DNA from: Populus alba
Lineage: Eukaryota; Streptophyta; Magnoliopsida; Malpighiales; Salicaceae
Direction of reading: 5' to 3'
NCBI RefSeq assembly: GCF_005239225.2
Contig: NC_133302.1
Location: 1,984,001 to 2,048,000 of the forward strand
DNA length: 64,000 nt
The notes beneath the pieces were generated by a model that had not been told where the DNA came from, did no database searches, and worked only from the letters and a program-made list of their open reading frames with translations. Every line of letters begins with the position of its first letter. The first letter of the stretch is position 1. Below are positions 1-10,502 of the stretch, one piece after another. Made by a program: the position numbers and the translations under genes.

Positions 1-1352
1 GAAAACCCTAAACCTAAACCTATCTTTACCAACACAAGTCGTCGCCCTCAGTAGCTTTTGGTTTTCTTTCTCCCAACTGTTCTTCCCCTGCACCCGAAGT
101 ACCCTCCCCTCCTTTCTCAACCATTTCTAGCTCCACCCAACAAACCCACCAACTCCTTCTACTGAACCAGCCGCAAGCTCGCCAAAACCAAAAAGAGGGT
201 ACAACCATTCCCTCCTTACTCCCTCGCTCTCTCGGCCGTTCCTCCATCTTCACCATGACCGGCCAGCTTACCAAGACCCGAATCAAACCCTCCAGTAGTA
301 GCCCACACATGACGGCATCCACAGATCTAGCCCCATTTCCAACCAGACAACACTCATTTCTCCTCCATCTCCGCCGACCAGACACGACAAAAGCACAGTC
401 GCCGCTAGCCTCTTGGTCTTTCCGCCAGCTACTAGAAACAAAGAAGAAGGCAAAACAAATAAAAGGGCAGATCTGTAGAGAGAGAAGTAGATCCAAAAGC
501 GGGAAGAAATAGATTTGAAAAGGGGGAAGACCAAGAACATATTTGATAAAGAAAGAAAAATGAAAATCAACTGTTTGTTTTGTGTTTTTGGTTGTTTTTG
601 CAGGTCACCACCAGCATAGGAAGATAAAGAAGAAGATGTTCTCAATCCACCGGTTTTGTTGCCTTCACCATCGATGCACCATGCACCGCCAGTGGCAATG
701 ACGCGTGGAGCAACGCGCCGCTACTGTTCCTGCAACCTCAAAGGGCTTCCCAGCACTGTTACTGATTTTAGGGGGGTCTATTTTGTAATTTCTAAATTGT
801 ATAATACGTTGTTTGATTTATTTTGTAATATGTAATTATGGGTGTGTGAGTAAAAATAGTGAAAAGTAATGAGTGGGTGTTCATATCTTCTTTTATGTAT
901 GTTTTTAAATGATAAAAACCAAAAAGAAAAAAAAATAAAAAAAGAATTAAATGTTTTAATTTGCATATGGCCAAGTGTCTTAAAAATGCAAAGAAAATTG
1001 TATTGTATTTTACATTAAAAATTAAGAATATATTTGTGTATATATTTTGGGATTTAATAACCAATTTATTAAAGCATTGAGAATTTGACCTATATTTCAA
1101 AAAATATCAAAAACATATTTTGTTTTCTTTTGGTATCCAGGATTATGATCTTATATGTAAGATGTATTCTTGATATTAAATAGAAAAGTTTGTTTTGTTT
1201 TTATTGATGCTAGAGCAATTATGTTTTCTTTACCCGATAAGATAAGGATCTCCTTACTAAGGACAACTTTTCTTCTCTTTTTAATAAGTCATTGATAAGA
1301 CAACTTTCAAAACCTTTAGATCACATCAAACCACGAAGCAACTTATCTCACC
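1..1352 (+). mobile_element. LTR fragment, A family, cut at both ends
   Basis: This stretch lines up by eye with the 3' two thirds of the A-family LTR at 10503-12603. It shares a telomere-box-like CCCTAAACCTAAACC near its left edge, a purine-rich leader, a T-rich tract ending in CAG|GT at 601-605, and a GC-rich motif ending in CGCCGCTACTGTTC around 708-731. It also shares the downstream phrase with ACATCAAACCACGAAGCAACTTA near 1322-1346. The left edge is the window edge. The match stops at about 1352, before the conserved U5 block, so the LTR is truncated there. Reading frames inside it are short and lie in low-complexity sequence. Confidence 0.65.
601..605 (+). promoter_or_regulatory. Juxtaposed splice-site-like CAG|GT after a T-rich tract
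   Basis: A run rich in T ends in TTTTTGCAG and is followed at once by GTCACC. The same arrangement occurs at the equivalent place in four other A-family LTRs. A functional splice role is an inference. Confidence 0.3.
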
Positions 1353-2268
1353 TTTAGTTCCCTACTATTAAGTTATCATGATTCCCCTATTAGTAAACTT
1401 CTTACCACACCTAATTCACTAATCATTAACATATGAAATCTCAAAACTGCTCCTCCCCCTCTTCAATTTAGCCTTGCCTTGGCCAAACCTTGGTATAAGG
1501 GAACCAAAGGTTTCCTTCTCCTTCTTATGCAATTATTTATCTTATTTAGTCATTGTTCACATTATAACAACACATTACAAGGATTTTACCAATAAAATCA
1601 AATTTTATTTTCCTTCCATTCAACCCCTAAATGGCCGACCACTCCTGTTCGTTTGGCCATTGATTTTTCTTTAGTATTTTTACATGATTTCATGTTTAAG
1701 GAAACTTATAATACTTCAACTAACTTAATTTCTACAATTCCCCTAAATTTAACTCAAGAACCCTCATTTTCAATTTCAAGATTGGCGCACAATTCCTAAT
1801 CGAATTTAAAATGGTTCACAATTAGGTTTAAGGTTCTTTACCTGGACAAAATTTGGATTTCAATTCTAAATTGGTTGAAATTTTTTAACTCCTCCCTCCT
1901 TAAATGCAGCCGACCCTCTCCCTCTATTTCCCTCACAATTTCTTCACTTGTTTTCTTGTTAATTCCCTTGCTAAAGGATGTTTTCTTTTCCTAGTAATCT
2001 AGAACTTGTATAGATTCAACAATTTTGGTGTTTTTCTCTCAAATTTTAGTGGAACAAATTTGAAATGCCCCTTCCTATTTGTCTCATTGTTGTCGGCCTC
2101 ATGGAGGAGAGAATGGAGTATTTATAGTCCCATTTTTTTAATTAAACTTTGGCCCTATTCTTTCTTCCTTTTATAATTTGAGTGGTACTCCTTTTTATCT
2201 TTTAAAATCCCCCCTTAACAACTAAATTTATTTGGTTTTTTCATACATTTAACCTCACCTTCTTCATC
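1353..2268 (-). mobile_element. Left part of an unclassified LTR-like repeat split by the solo LTR at 2274
   Basis: No coding region is supported here. A TATAAATA box on the minus strand lies at 2119-2126. Sequence on the other side of the solo LTR (13063 to about 14480) has lines such as 'gggactaatt' typical of LTR U3 regions, also reading on the minus strand. I infer that the two parts were one minus-oriented LTR-like sequence before the insertion. I could not find its termini. Confidence 0.35.
2119..2126 (-). promoter_or_regulatory. TATA box, minus strand
   Basis: The plus strand reads TATTTATA, so the minus strand reads TATAAATA, in a context matching the TATA boxes of the other LTRs in this window. 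It probably belongs to the disrupted LTR-like repeat. Confidence 0.35.
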
Positions 2269-3192
2269 ATAGGTGTTGTAACCCATTTTTGGGTCCCCAT
2301 TAAAAATAAAATAAATAGCCAAAAGAGGTTAGAAAAAATATCAGGAGGCAAAAGCGCTCGGAAAACAGTCAGAAAATTGGTCAAGGAATTTAAAAATACA
2401 AGGATTGAATTTTTGACAGTATATTCTTGAAGGATGAAAGCCCTATTGAGAAGGAAAATTTGAATTTTGAGGACAAAAGCCCAAATTTGGATGTTTATGG
2501 ACTTAATTGGATTTTTATGGATTTAATTGGATTTTTATTTGAATTTATAGGAGATTTGATTGCAAGAAAAATTATTTTTTAAGTCAATTTGGGCTTTAAT
2601 TAGAAGAAATTTAAGTTCTGGGGCCAAAATATATTTTTTAGAAATTTATTGGGTCAAATCAGGGGCTTAATTGCATAAATATTGAAGTTTAATGGCCAAT
2701 TAGGGACTTAATTAAGAAAATCCGAAACCAGGGACCAAATTGGAAGAGGCGCATAATTGGAGGGGCTGTAATTATTCGGTTCAGGGGCCTAATTGAAGAA
2801 ATTAAAAGTTTATTAATCAATTGAGGGCTCAATTGCATAAATCAGAGGCCAAGGACCAAAGTGAAAAAGGCGGCCAACAAGAGGGGCGGAGACCGAATTT
2901 GAAGGACTGATTTGAAGTTTGGCCATTTAAATGAAACGGCACGTTTTATCCAAAACGACGCCGTTTCATATATATAAAAAAAAAAGGAAGACTAGAACGG
3001 TGTCGTTTTGAACGACACTGTTCATCTTCTTCCTTCCCCCCGGTTTAGCAGCAACAGAAGACGAAAAATTTGAAAACCTTCCCGCCTCTCTCTCCTCGCC
3101 CCCACCACCACCACCGAAAGCGTCAATGGCCGACCAGCCGTTGCGTGATTGAAGGCGCACTAACAAAAGGCACATCGGTCCCTTTTTTTTCT

Positions 3193-3200
3193 TATAAATA
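3193..3200 (+). promoter_or_regulatory. TATA box of solo LTR E
   Basis: TATAAATA is followed by a purine-rich leader made of GA repeats. It sits at the same place, relative to palindromes and LTR ends, as the TATA boxes of element D. Confidence 0.55.
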
Positions 3201-3531
3201 GAGAGAGGCCGAAGGAGAGAGAGGACGAACCGAAGAGAGAGAGAGAAGAGAAGTAAGGCCCAAAAGAGAGAGAAGAACAGAAACAAACCAAGAAGAAGGA
3301 AACCGAAACCAAAAAAACCAAAACCAAACCGAGAACAAACAGCCACTGAAAAAAAAAAAACGAAGGAGAGGGGAGCAAGAAGAATTTTTTCGCCATTGTT
3401 AGAAACAGCAGCAACGCCGCCCGGAGCCGCCGTCCACGAGCCACCGCAGCCTCGCCAGCAAACCACCGTCTCCAGCCCCGCCAGGTACGCTCTCTCCCCT
3501 GCATTTTTTTTTCTCTTCTTCTGTAGGTTTC

Positions 3532-3860
3532 GTCCCCTGCATGCAGAATTGATCTGCATGCAGGGGACGGGGGGGAATTAATTCCCCCCATTTTGTTTCC
3601 TTTTCTGGGCCAGACGGGTTCTAGCCCAGAAACATGTATATGGGCCAGAAGGATTCTGGCCCAACCCGGCGGTCTGGGCCGGGTCCGGCCCAGACCAAGT
3701 TTTTTTGTTTGGGCCGAGATCGGCACAATCACCTTTCTTGGGCCGAGATCGGCCCAGTCAGTTCTTGGGCCGATATCGGCACAATCACTTGTCTTGGGCC
3801 GATCCCGGCCCAATGACTTGTGGGGCTGAGCCCGGCCCAGTTAGTTGGGCCGGCCTAGCC
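3532..3860 (+). repeat. Row of palindromes in solo LTR E
   Basis: The first inverted repeat has 15-bp perfect arms (3532-3546 and 3554-3568) with a 7-nt spacer. It is followed at 3570-3589 by a perfect 20-bp palindrome, GGGGGGAATTAATTCCCCCC. Eight or nine GGGCC...GGCCC inverted repeats then follow to about 3860, for example TGGGCCGAGATCGGCCCA, at roughly 28-bp spacing. The row starts directly after a T-rich stretch ending in CTGTAG|GT at 3526. Confidence 0.8.
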
Positions 3861-4917
3861 CCTTAATAGTTAATATATAATTATATATTATATTATTATA
3901 TTATATATATGTGTGTATATGTCATATATATATAAAATATTTATAAAAAAAAATCTAAAAAAAATGTTGTTATTTTCCTTTCATATATATATATATTTTT
4001 TAATGGGGTTTGTATTTTTTTTATATACTGTGGAGGTATAAATTCAGTATTTAAAATATCTGATTTGCGTCGAGACACCCGAAATTTTCAAAGATAAATT
4101 TCTTTTTTTTGCTTTCAAATTTTTTTAAAAAATTCCTTAAAAATATTGTTGATTTTTTTTTTGTACATCTTTTTAAAATAACTTAATATTAGTTTGTATT
4201 TTTATGCTGTGGAGATACAAATTCAGTATTAAAAATACCCGATTTCGTAAAAAAAAAATATATTGTTTAAAAAAATATATATATATTCTTGCGTGTTGCA
4301 TACGGCCAATACTCTAACATGTTTTGAATATTCTTTTTTATAAAAAAAATATATATTGGAAGCTTCGAAAGTGTGTTTTCGCATAGATTTCTTAAACACA
4401 AAACTATTTTCTTGCATTTCTGGATTTTTACAACGTGTTTGTAAAATTCCAAAGGGTATTGACCAATATTCCAAAAAACTATAAAAATCTTATTTTTGGA
4501 AAAGGAATTTATTTATTATTTACCGCTAATGTTTGGATAAAGAAATCCTTAAAAGGATGAATATCCAAAATATTATTGGGAGTTGTTGCTACCCAATTTT
4601 TGACCCATGTTTTTGATATATTTTCAAAAAAATCCAAAAATAGAGAAAAACAATGAAAATCCAAAAAATATGTTTTTTTAATATATTTTCATCATTTTAG
4701 CATTTTCAACGTCGTCTAAAAAAAAGAATTTAAATTGTTAAAAGATTTTCAAACGTGTTCGACTTTTCACGCGTCATTTTTAAATCGTTGATTTTCCGCA
4801 TTTGAGTCGACGTTGATATTGCTCGTTTCAAAAAATACAAAAAAATAAGAAAAATCAAAATTTACAAAAAGAAAGAAGTTGAGGGACCAAGTTGAAAAAC
4901 CTAGCAATATTTTTGCC

Positions 4918-4925
4918 TATAAATA
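4918..4925 (+). promoter_or_regulatory. TATA box, 5' LTR of element A
   Basis: TATAAATA in the context GCCTATAAATACTGG. A telomere-box-like AACCCTAAACC lies about 65 bp downstream. Confidence 0.55.
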
Positions 4926-5935
4926 CTGGTCTTTAACTCAAACAAAGAGGGGGGGCAATTTTGAAATATCAGAAAATACAAAAAAAATAACCTAACCCTA
5001 AACCTATCTCTACCAAGCCTGCAGCCCCCCTTCCCCCCTGGTTTTTAATTTTTTTGCTACAGCCGCCGGCCAGAAACCAAAGCCAAACAGCCCTTCCCTC
5101 AGCTTCTACCCACGCTGTTCCCCTAGATTTTTCACCTTTTCCAGCCACCACAGCAGGTTCTCCCCTCCTTTCCCCCCAGCAGCTTCTGATTCAATCTTCT
5201 CCCCATTTCTCAACCAGCACCGCCCCCCTACAGCTCATGAACCGGCCTGCCTGATTCGGTTCCTTCTTCCTTCAGCCACTCCCCAAGCAGACCGGCGTCC
5301 CTTGAACCAACCTTCAGCCTCCCCATTTCATTATCTCCCTCTCACAATCGGTTCCTCACCAGAGCTTCCTCTCCATTCATCAACACAGCCCTGCCAAACA
5401 CCCATCGCCTAGAACACATTTTCCAGCACCTAAACGAGCACCCCACTTCAGATCGCCTCCCCACTTCCCGATCTCCTCCATTCGGTTCCCCAGCGGCGAT
5501 CAGGACAGCAGCCACCGCCCTCCTCTTCCTCTGTTTTTCAGACCCTCTCACGGTCCCCCTCCATTCGGCTTCCAATAGCAGCGGCCAGAACAACGGCGCT
5601 GCCATCACTAGAGACCCAGCGGCCTTCACTCCCTCCGTCTCTTTCCCCACAGCAGCCAACTCAAGACCAGCTGGAACACTGCAACAGCCACAGACCAGCG
5701 GCGCTTCTTCAGCCAGCAACTGCGCAGCCGTTGACCGAGACACACCCACACATCCGATCTGCCATCCTGAAGCAGAGGAGAAGAAGAAACCCACGGACTG
5801 ATCTGCAACGAAGAAGAAGAGAAAGAGGAGCAGATCGAAGACGGCGGAGAAAGAAAGAACAAAAAACAGATTTGAAAAACTAAGAAAGACTTAAAATCGA
5901 CTGCCCTTGCTGTGTGTTTTTTTTTGGATTTGCAG

Positions 5936-6045
5936 GTGAAGAGACCGAAGAGAGGAGGAAGCATTACAGCCCCCTCACGCTGCCTGATTTTCGGGGCCCA
6001 CGCGCCGCCAGTCACGGCGGTGCGTGGGGTCCACGTGCCGCTACT
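5936..6045 (+). promoter_or_regulatory. Splice-like CAG|GTGAAG and GC-rich inverted repeat in the 5' LTR of A
   Basis: A T-rich tract ends in TTTGCAG at 5935 and is followed by GTGAAG. An inverted repeat with 13-bp arms (5997-6009 and 6016-6028, 12 pairs) follows. The phrase GTGCCGCTACTGTTC comes next and is shared by other LTRs here. Confidence 0.45.
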
Positions 6046-6057
6046 GTTCAGCAGTCC

Positions 6058-6070
6058 ACTCCACTGGGGA
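6058..6070 (+). other. Partial primer binding site of element A
   Basis: ACTCCACTGGGGA matches the 3' part of the complete site TGGCGACTCCACTGGGGA seen in elements D and B. The first five bases are lost with the deleted LTR end. Confidence 0.6.
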
Positions 6071-6715
6071 AGGTACTGTTTCTGACATTATTGGACTAAG
6101 CTTTGTGTATTTGATGTGTTTAAGTTTTTTTGCATTTTTATCTTTTTGTTAATACTCTTTCCATGCATTTTATAGAATTGTTTCATGCATCACCTGTATT
6201 TATTTTTAAAAGCACACACAAGCTTTTAGGTTAGGTGGGGAACTAGCGATCTGCCCTAAGACTATTGGTCAGGGTTCAGATGCGTGAAACACCCAACTCA
6301 TATCTGAGTGCCTGCTTGGTAATGGTGGGTATACGTGCCTCAACCATTCCTTGCAACGCCCCCATACTGTCTTTACGAAGAACGTCACTGGGCAGATATG
6401 AGACCCTTTTGAGACCAGATAGAAAACCAACCCATGTTCACATAATGAATAGAACCTGTCCTTAGGTTGTTTGTGCTATTGTTTTTTGCATAAGGGCAAA
6501 CTCTTCTTGAAGCATCTTGAACTCAAGACTTATGGGTGACACATTGGCCGTTGCTCCGAAAATTTTCATTGTAGAGTTTGGGCAAAAATCACGATTCTTG
6601 TCCATCATACAAGAGTTACGACCATATTGTCACCTCTCGAAGGGTGAGTTCGTCATATAGATTACATGTTCATACATTTTTCATGCATGCGCCAGAATGA
6701 AAAGTAGGTCCCCTA
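6071..6715 (+). other. Untranslated leader of element A
   Basis: No gene is supported. From about 6210 to 6470 the sequence closely matches the leader of element D at 25335-25590, including the phrase ATCTGAGTGCCTGCTTGG. It is the conserved non-coding stretch between the primer binding site and gag. Confidence 0.6.
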
Positions 6716-6990
6716 CGAGTCTACAACACCCGACTTTGAATGAAGAAAAACACGGAAGATGAACAGTATGCTCGTCATAATTTTTGGAGACGTGTGTGAC
6801 TTGCTTCTAGCTTACTCGGGTAGATACTGAAAAATAACTCTAGGAAAGTTCCTTCCAGCCGACCTATCATCTTTGTTCAAAACCCAACAATGACTCAGCC
6901 CGAAGAAATTGAGGGCAAACATGGTCAAGAGCCTCGACACAATCATGTATTTCAGTACAAGGTTTGGCGGGAAGGCTGACCGAAGGGGAA
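6716..6990 (+). pseudogene. Remnant of the start of gag in element A
   Basis: The phrase around the gag start of element D (25740-25800) recurs here near 6720-6780, with the initiator region reading 'aagatgaacagtatgctcgt'. A second match near 6897-6945 corresponds to the part of D's gag around residues 53-65. Stops and frame changes break the frame within a few dozen codons, and the rest of gag is absent. It cannot make a Gag protein. Confidence 0.55.
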
Positions 6991-8852
6991 TTGCACTGCC
7001 AGTGCATAATAGAGCCTATTCTTGTTCTGCCAAAAAAATAAAATAAAAATAAAACCCTTAGTTTGATCATGCCTGCAAAATTTCTTGATTTTTGTTTCAA
7101 CCTGTTCCAATTTTTGTTGGTAACTTGGCTCAAAATTCCACAACACTTTCCTTGTCAAATGAGCCTTTCTTGTTAATAAGATCATGTGTTTTTAACATAC
7201 CTTTATTTTTGTTGTTGTTTCATGCAAATAACATATTGAGCATAACCTTTAAGCATGAACCATCACACCAAGAATCTTTGAGTGTGTTTCCTTCCTTTCA
7301 AAGCTATGCATGATCGCGCATGTTCACAAGGATTTTTGGAAATTCAAAGTTTAGTACAGGAACTGAAATCATGTTGATGTTTGTCCAAAACAAACGAGTT
7401 CTGGAAATTCAGGTGATTCCTTAGAAAGGTAACCATACACCTAGAAAAACCCAAAAAAAGAAAGAAAGAAAGAAAAAAAACAACAAGAACCCATGAAGTG
7501 ACTTCAAAATCCGAGTTTTGATTGCATGAATAATGAGAAATCACTTTGCATACTCGCATGAAAGTATTGCTTACCGATCCTAAATGCAGAAGTTTGAAAT
7601 GAAGAAAGGCCATCTTTGATAATCTTTTCACAAGGCTTAAATATATCATTTGTAGTCCCTTTTTGAGCCTAATAAATATTTCTTGAAAAATAACCTTGGT
7701 TAGGATCACACCCCACACTGGGGGCAAGTGCGATGACATAGAGAAAACCTCAATGATCGAAAGTGCCCAGGCAATACTAGGGGGCATAAAAGAAAATTCT
7801 CAATCATCAAAGGTGTCCGAACAAATCTAGAGGGACGTGAAGAAAAATCCAAAGGATCAAGAGTTTTGAGCATAAAAAAAAAAAAAAAAACAATATTATG
7901 ATGCTCAAAACCATATGAAGAAAACAAAAGCAAAGAGAAAAAGCTCAAGCCCAACACAAGGGGGCACGATTGACAAAAAAAGAGACAATCAAATGACAAA
8001 AGGTCAAGTAACAAGCACAAGTGATCCTTAGTCTTCAAATCCCTTAAACACCTTTTGAGCCTACAAATATCATTTTCTTCATAGCCAAGAGCCCAAGCCT
8101 ACATTACGTGCCTAATCAAGCCCTTTCTGATCAAAGGCAAGCAATCTGGATCGGTAGGCAATGCTTTCTCATGTGAACCAAATCATTATTCATGCAAATA
8201 AAATAAATGCTTTGAACCTCGGTTCTCAATAACCCTCAAATTGAGATTTAAACCTTTGCTGACAAACCAGAGGTCACTTTATATTTTTTACCAAAAGCCA
8301 AAACAAGAATTTTTCATCACTTCTGATAACCTCTCCATAGAAATCACTTGAATGTTTTAGAATGAGTTTGCTTTGAATCGATGTCAAAATAATTTTTGTG
8401 TTTGGAATAACTTTGGAATTTCAAAAATTCTGCATGAAAACAACTCCTTGTCAAACCTTCCTTCATATAGCCTCGTCCACAAACCCGAATTGAACACTTG
8501 GGGTCATGATCAAGCTAGGGAGCAATAAAGAAACATATGATAGGGCAGGCTCCATGATTCCCATTCTAAGAAAATGTCGAGCAAAGTTGGCAACCCTTGA
8601 GATAAAGGGGCGGAGGACAAAGAAGTACGATGATATCAAGTCTTTCCTAGAGGTAAAAATCACAAGAGATGACTCGAGTAAGCAAGAGCGAAGAAGCCAT
8701 CGAAGTTCACTGCCAACACTCCAACTTTTGAGAAAAGAAACACACCATGAAGAAAGGGGGACCTATTTTTTCTCAGGTAAGTATACATGCATATTGATCA
8801 TAATGCATTGCTTTTAACATTGTCAGGTCGGTGTTTCATCATCATCTTTTGG
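6991..8852 (+). other. Non-coding interior of element A
   Basis: From about 7150 this follows the non-coding interior of element D (27390-29050) with many small differences, for example the shared phrase CACACCCCACACTGGGGG at 7708-7724 and 27938-27956. I see no protein family in any frame. Its conservation between A and D suggests retained 3' untranslated sequence. Confidence 0.5.
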
Positions 8853-9055
8853 GTAGTGTGTTTTCTAACCCTACCTCATTTTGAGTGCGCCTTTGAGCTC
8901 TCACCTCTTTTTGTGAGCGCCTTTGAGCTATCATCTCGGGTAGTGCGTTTTTCTAACCCTACCTCATTTCGAGTGCGCCGTTGAGCCCTCACTTCTCAGG
9001 TAGCGCGTTTTCTAACCCTACCTCATTTCGAGTGCGCCTTTGAGCCCTCGCCAAC
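8853..9055 (+). repeat. Tandem array 1 of element A (GTGCG unit)
   Basis: Two to three units carry GTAGTGCGTTTTCTAACCC and GAGTGCGCCTTTGAGC. They start near 8853, 8940 and 9000. The same unit is amplified to eight copies in element D. Confidence 0.75.
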
Positions 9056-9059
9056 ATTT

Positions 9060-9850
9060 TTCTTGGGTAGGTCACCCATTACAATGAGACCACACTTCAT
9101 ATTCTTTCCATCTGGGTAGGTCACCCATCATAATGAGACCATTTTTTTTCACATTCTTTCCACCTGGGTTGGTCACCCATGACAATGAGACCGCGTTCTT
9201 CATATTTTTTCCATCTGGGTTGGTCATCCATTACAATGAGACCACACTTCATATTTTTTCCATTTTTGGGTAGGTCACCCATTACAATGAGACCGCACTT
9301 CATATTCTTTCTATTTGGGTAGGTCGCCCATCACAACGAGACCGTTCATCATATTTTTTCCATCTGGGTTGGTCACCCATTACAATGAGACCACATTTCA
9401 TATTTTTTTTCATTTTTGGGTAGGTCACCCATTACAATGAGACCGCACTTCATATTCTTTCTATTTGGGTAGGTCGCCCATCACAACTAGACCGTTCATC
9501 ATATTTTTCCCATCTGGGTAGGTCACCCATTACAATGAGACCCCACTTCATATTTTTTCCGTTTTCGGGTAGGTCACCCATGACAATGAGGCCGCACTTC
9601 ATCATATTTTTTCCATCTGGTTAGGTCACCCATTACAATGAGACCACACTCCATCATATTTTTTCCATTTGGGTAGGTCACCCATTATAATGAGACCGCA
9701 CATCACATTCTTTCTATTTGGATAGGTCACCCATCACAACGAGACCACCTTTTCATATTCTTTCCACGTGGGTAGGTCACCCATTACAATGAGACCACAC
9801 TTCTTCACATTTTTTCCATTTTTGGGTCGGTCACCCATACAATGAGACCA
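9060..9850 (+). repeat. Tandem array 2 of element A, about 50-bp unit
   Basis: About 16 copies carry GGGTAGGTCACCCATTACAA, then TGAGACC and a T-rich spacer ending TTTTTTCCAT. Starts fall near 9065, 9114, 9166, 9217, 9267, 9317, 9366, 9418, 9467, 9516 and 9567, and continue at about 50-bp steps. Copies differ by a few bases each. Confidence 0.9.
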
Positions 9851-10133
9851 GCATTTTTCCAGGGTTAGTCACCCGTACAATGAGACCAACATTTTTCTAG
9901 GGTTCGTCACCCGTACAATGAGACCAACATAGGGTTCGTCACCCGTACAATGAGACCACCATAGGGTTCGTCACCCGTACAATGAGACCAACATAGGGTT
10001 CGTCACCCGTACAATGAGACCAGCTTTTTTCTAGGGTTCGTCACCCGTACAATGAGACCAGCAGCACCAGGGTTCGTCACCCGTACAATGAGACCAGCAA
10101 CACTAGGGTTAGTCACCCGTACAATGAGACCAG
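9851..10133 (+). repeat. Tandem array 3 of element A, 32-40-bp unit
   Basis: About eight copies of AGGGTTCGTCACCCGTACAA followed by TGAGACCA start near 9861, 9899, 9932, 9963, 9995, 10035, 10070 and 10104. The unit looks like a shortened form of array 2. Confidence 0.85.
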
Positions 10134-10260
10134 AATGAGGTCGCCAGATGGGATCTCATGTAGCTTTGGTTAAAGGGAATCGCCAGATGGGATTTCAGGT
10201 TAACCGAGTTACGCATATTTCGTTCCAGTTGAATGAGGTCGCCAGATAGGATCTCAGGTA
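10134..10260 (+). repeat. Tandem array 4 of element A
   Basis: Three copies of a unit carry GTCGCCAGATGGGATCTCA and a following GGTTAA phrase, starting near 10137, 10179 and 10235. The core resembles the GGGATCGACGAAGGGATCTC unit of element D. Confidence 0.75.
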
Positions 10261-10261
10261 A

Positions 10262-10410
10262 ACCCAATGTGTGGGCAGGTCGCCCGTGAAAATAGACTAT
10301 TGGGAGAGTGTGGGTCGGTCGCCCGTGAAAATAGACTAGGGTGAGTATGTGTGGGCAGGTCGCCCGTGAAAATAGATCAGTGTGAGTGTGTGGGCAGGTC
10401 GCCCAAGATA
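10262..10410 (+). repeat. Tandem array 5 of element A, about 40-bp unit
   Basis: Four copies of GTGTGGGCAGGTCGCCCGTG followed by AAAATAGA start near 10270, 10309, 10350 and 10388. Confidence 0.8.
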
Positions 10411-10435
10411 ATGAAATCATTTTCCTTTTGTTTTC

Positions 10436-10502
10436 TTTACAAAGCTTACTATGCAAATTTTTGAGGAGTTTTGCTTCGTAAGCATTGTAAAGAGGGGGCA
10501 TC
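10436..10502 (+). promoter_or_regulatory. Hairpin and polypurine tract before the 3' LTR of A
   Basis: TTTACAAAGCTTAC (10436-10449) pairs with GTAAGCATTGTAAA (10478-10491) with one mismatch. The purine run AAAGAGGGGG (10489-10498) follows, and the 3' LTR starts at 10503. The tract primes plus-strand DNA synthesis in LTR retrotransposons. Confidence 0.75.

Larger units (their letters stand above)
4584..6055 (+). repeat. 5' LTR of element A, 3' end deleted
   Basis: This matches 10503 to about 11975 almost base for base, including the TATA box at 4918-4925. At about 6055 it jumps from CAGCAG straight into the middle of the primer binding site. About 630 bp of U5 and the first bases of the interior are missing, including the conserved U5 block. 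Confidence 0.85.

Noticed and set aside
3160..3813. 217-codon minus-strand frame rich in Pro and Arg
   Set aside because: It crosses the palindrome row and the GA-rich leader of solo LTR E against the direction of the LTR. The repeats explain its pattern.
4988..5005. Interstitial telomere repeat (CCCTAAACC)
   Set aside because: Only one or two units are present, and they recur at the same place in three LTR copies about 65 bp after the TATA box. It is part of the LTR leader.
9060..9850. CRISPR-like array of short repeats with spacers
   Set aside because: The genome is a plant one, the spacers are near-identical T-rich sequence, and there are no cas genes. It is a tandem repeat of a retrotransposon.
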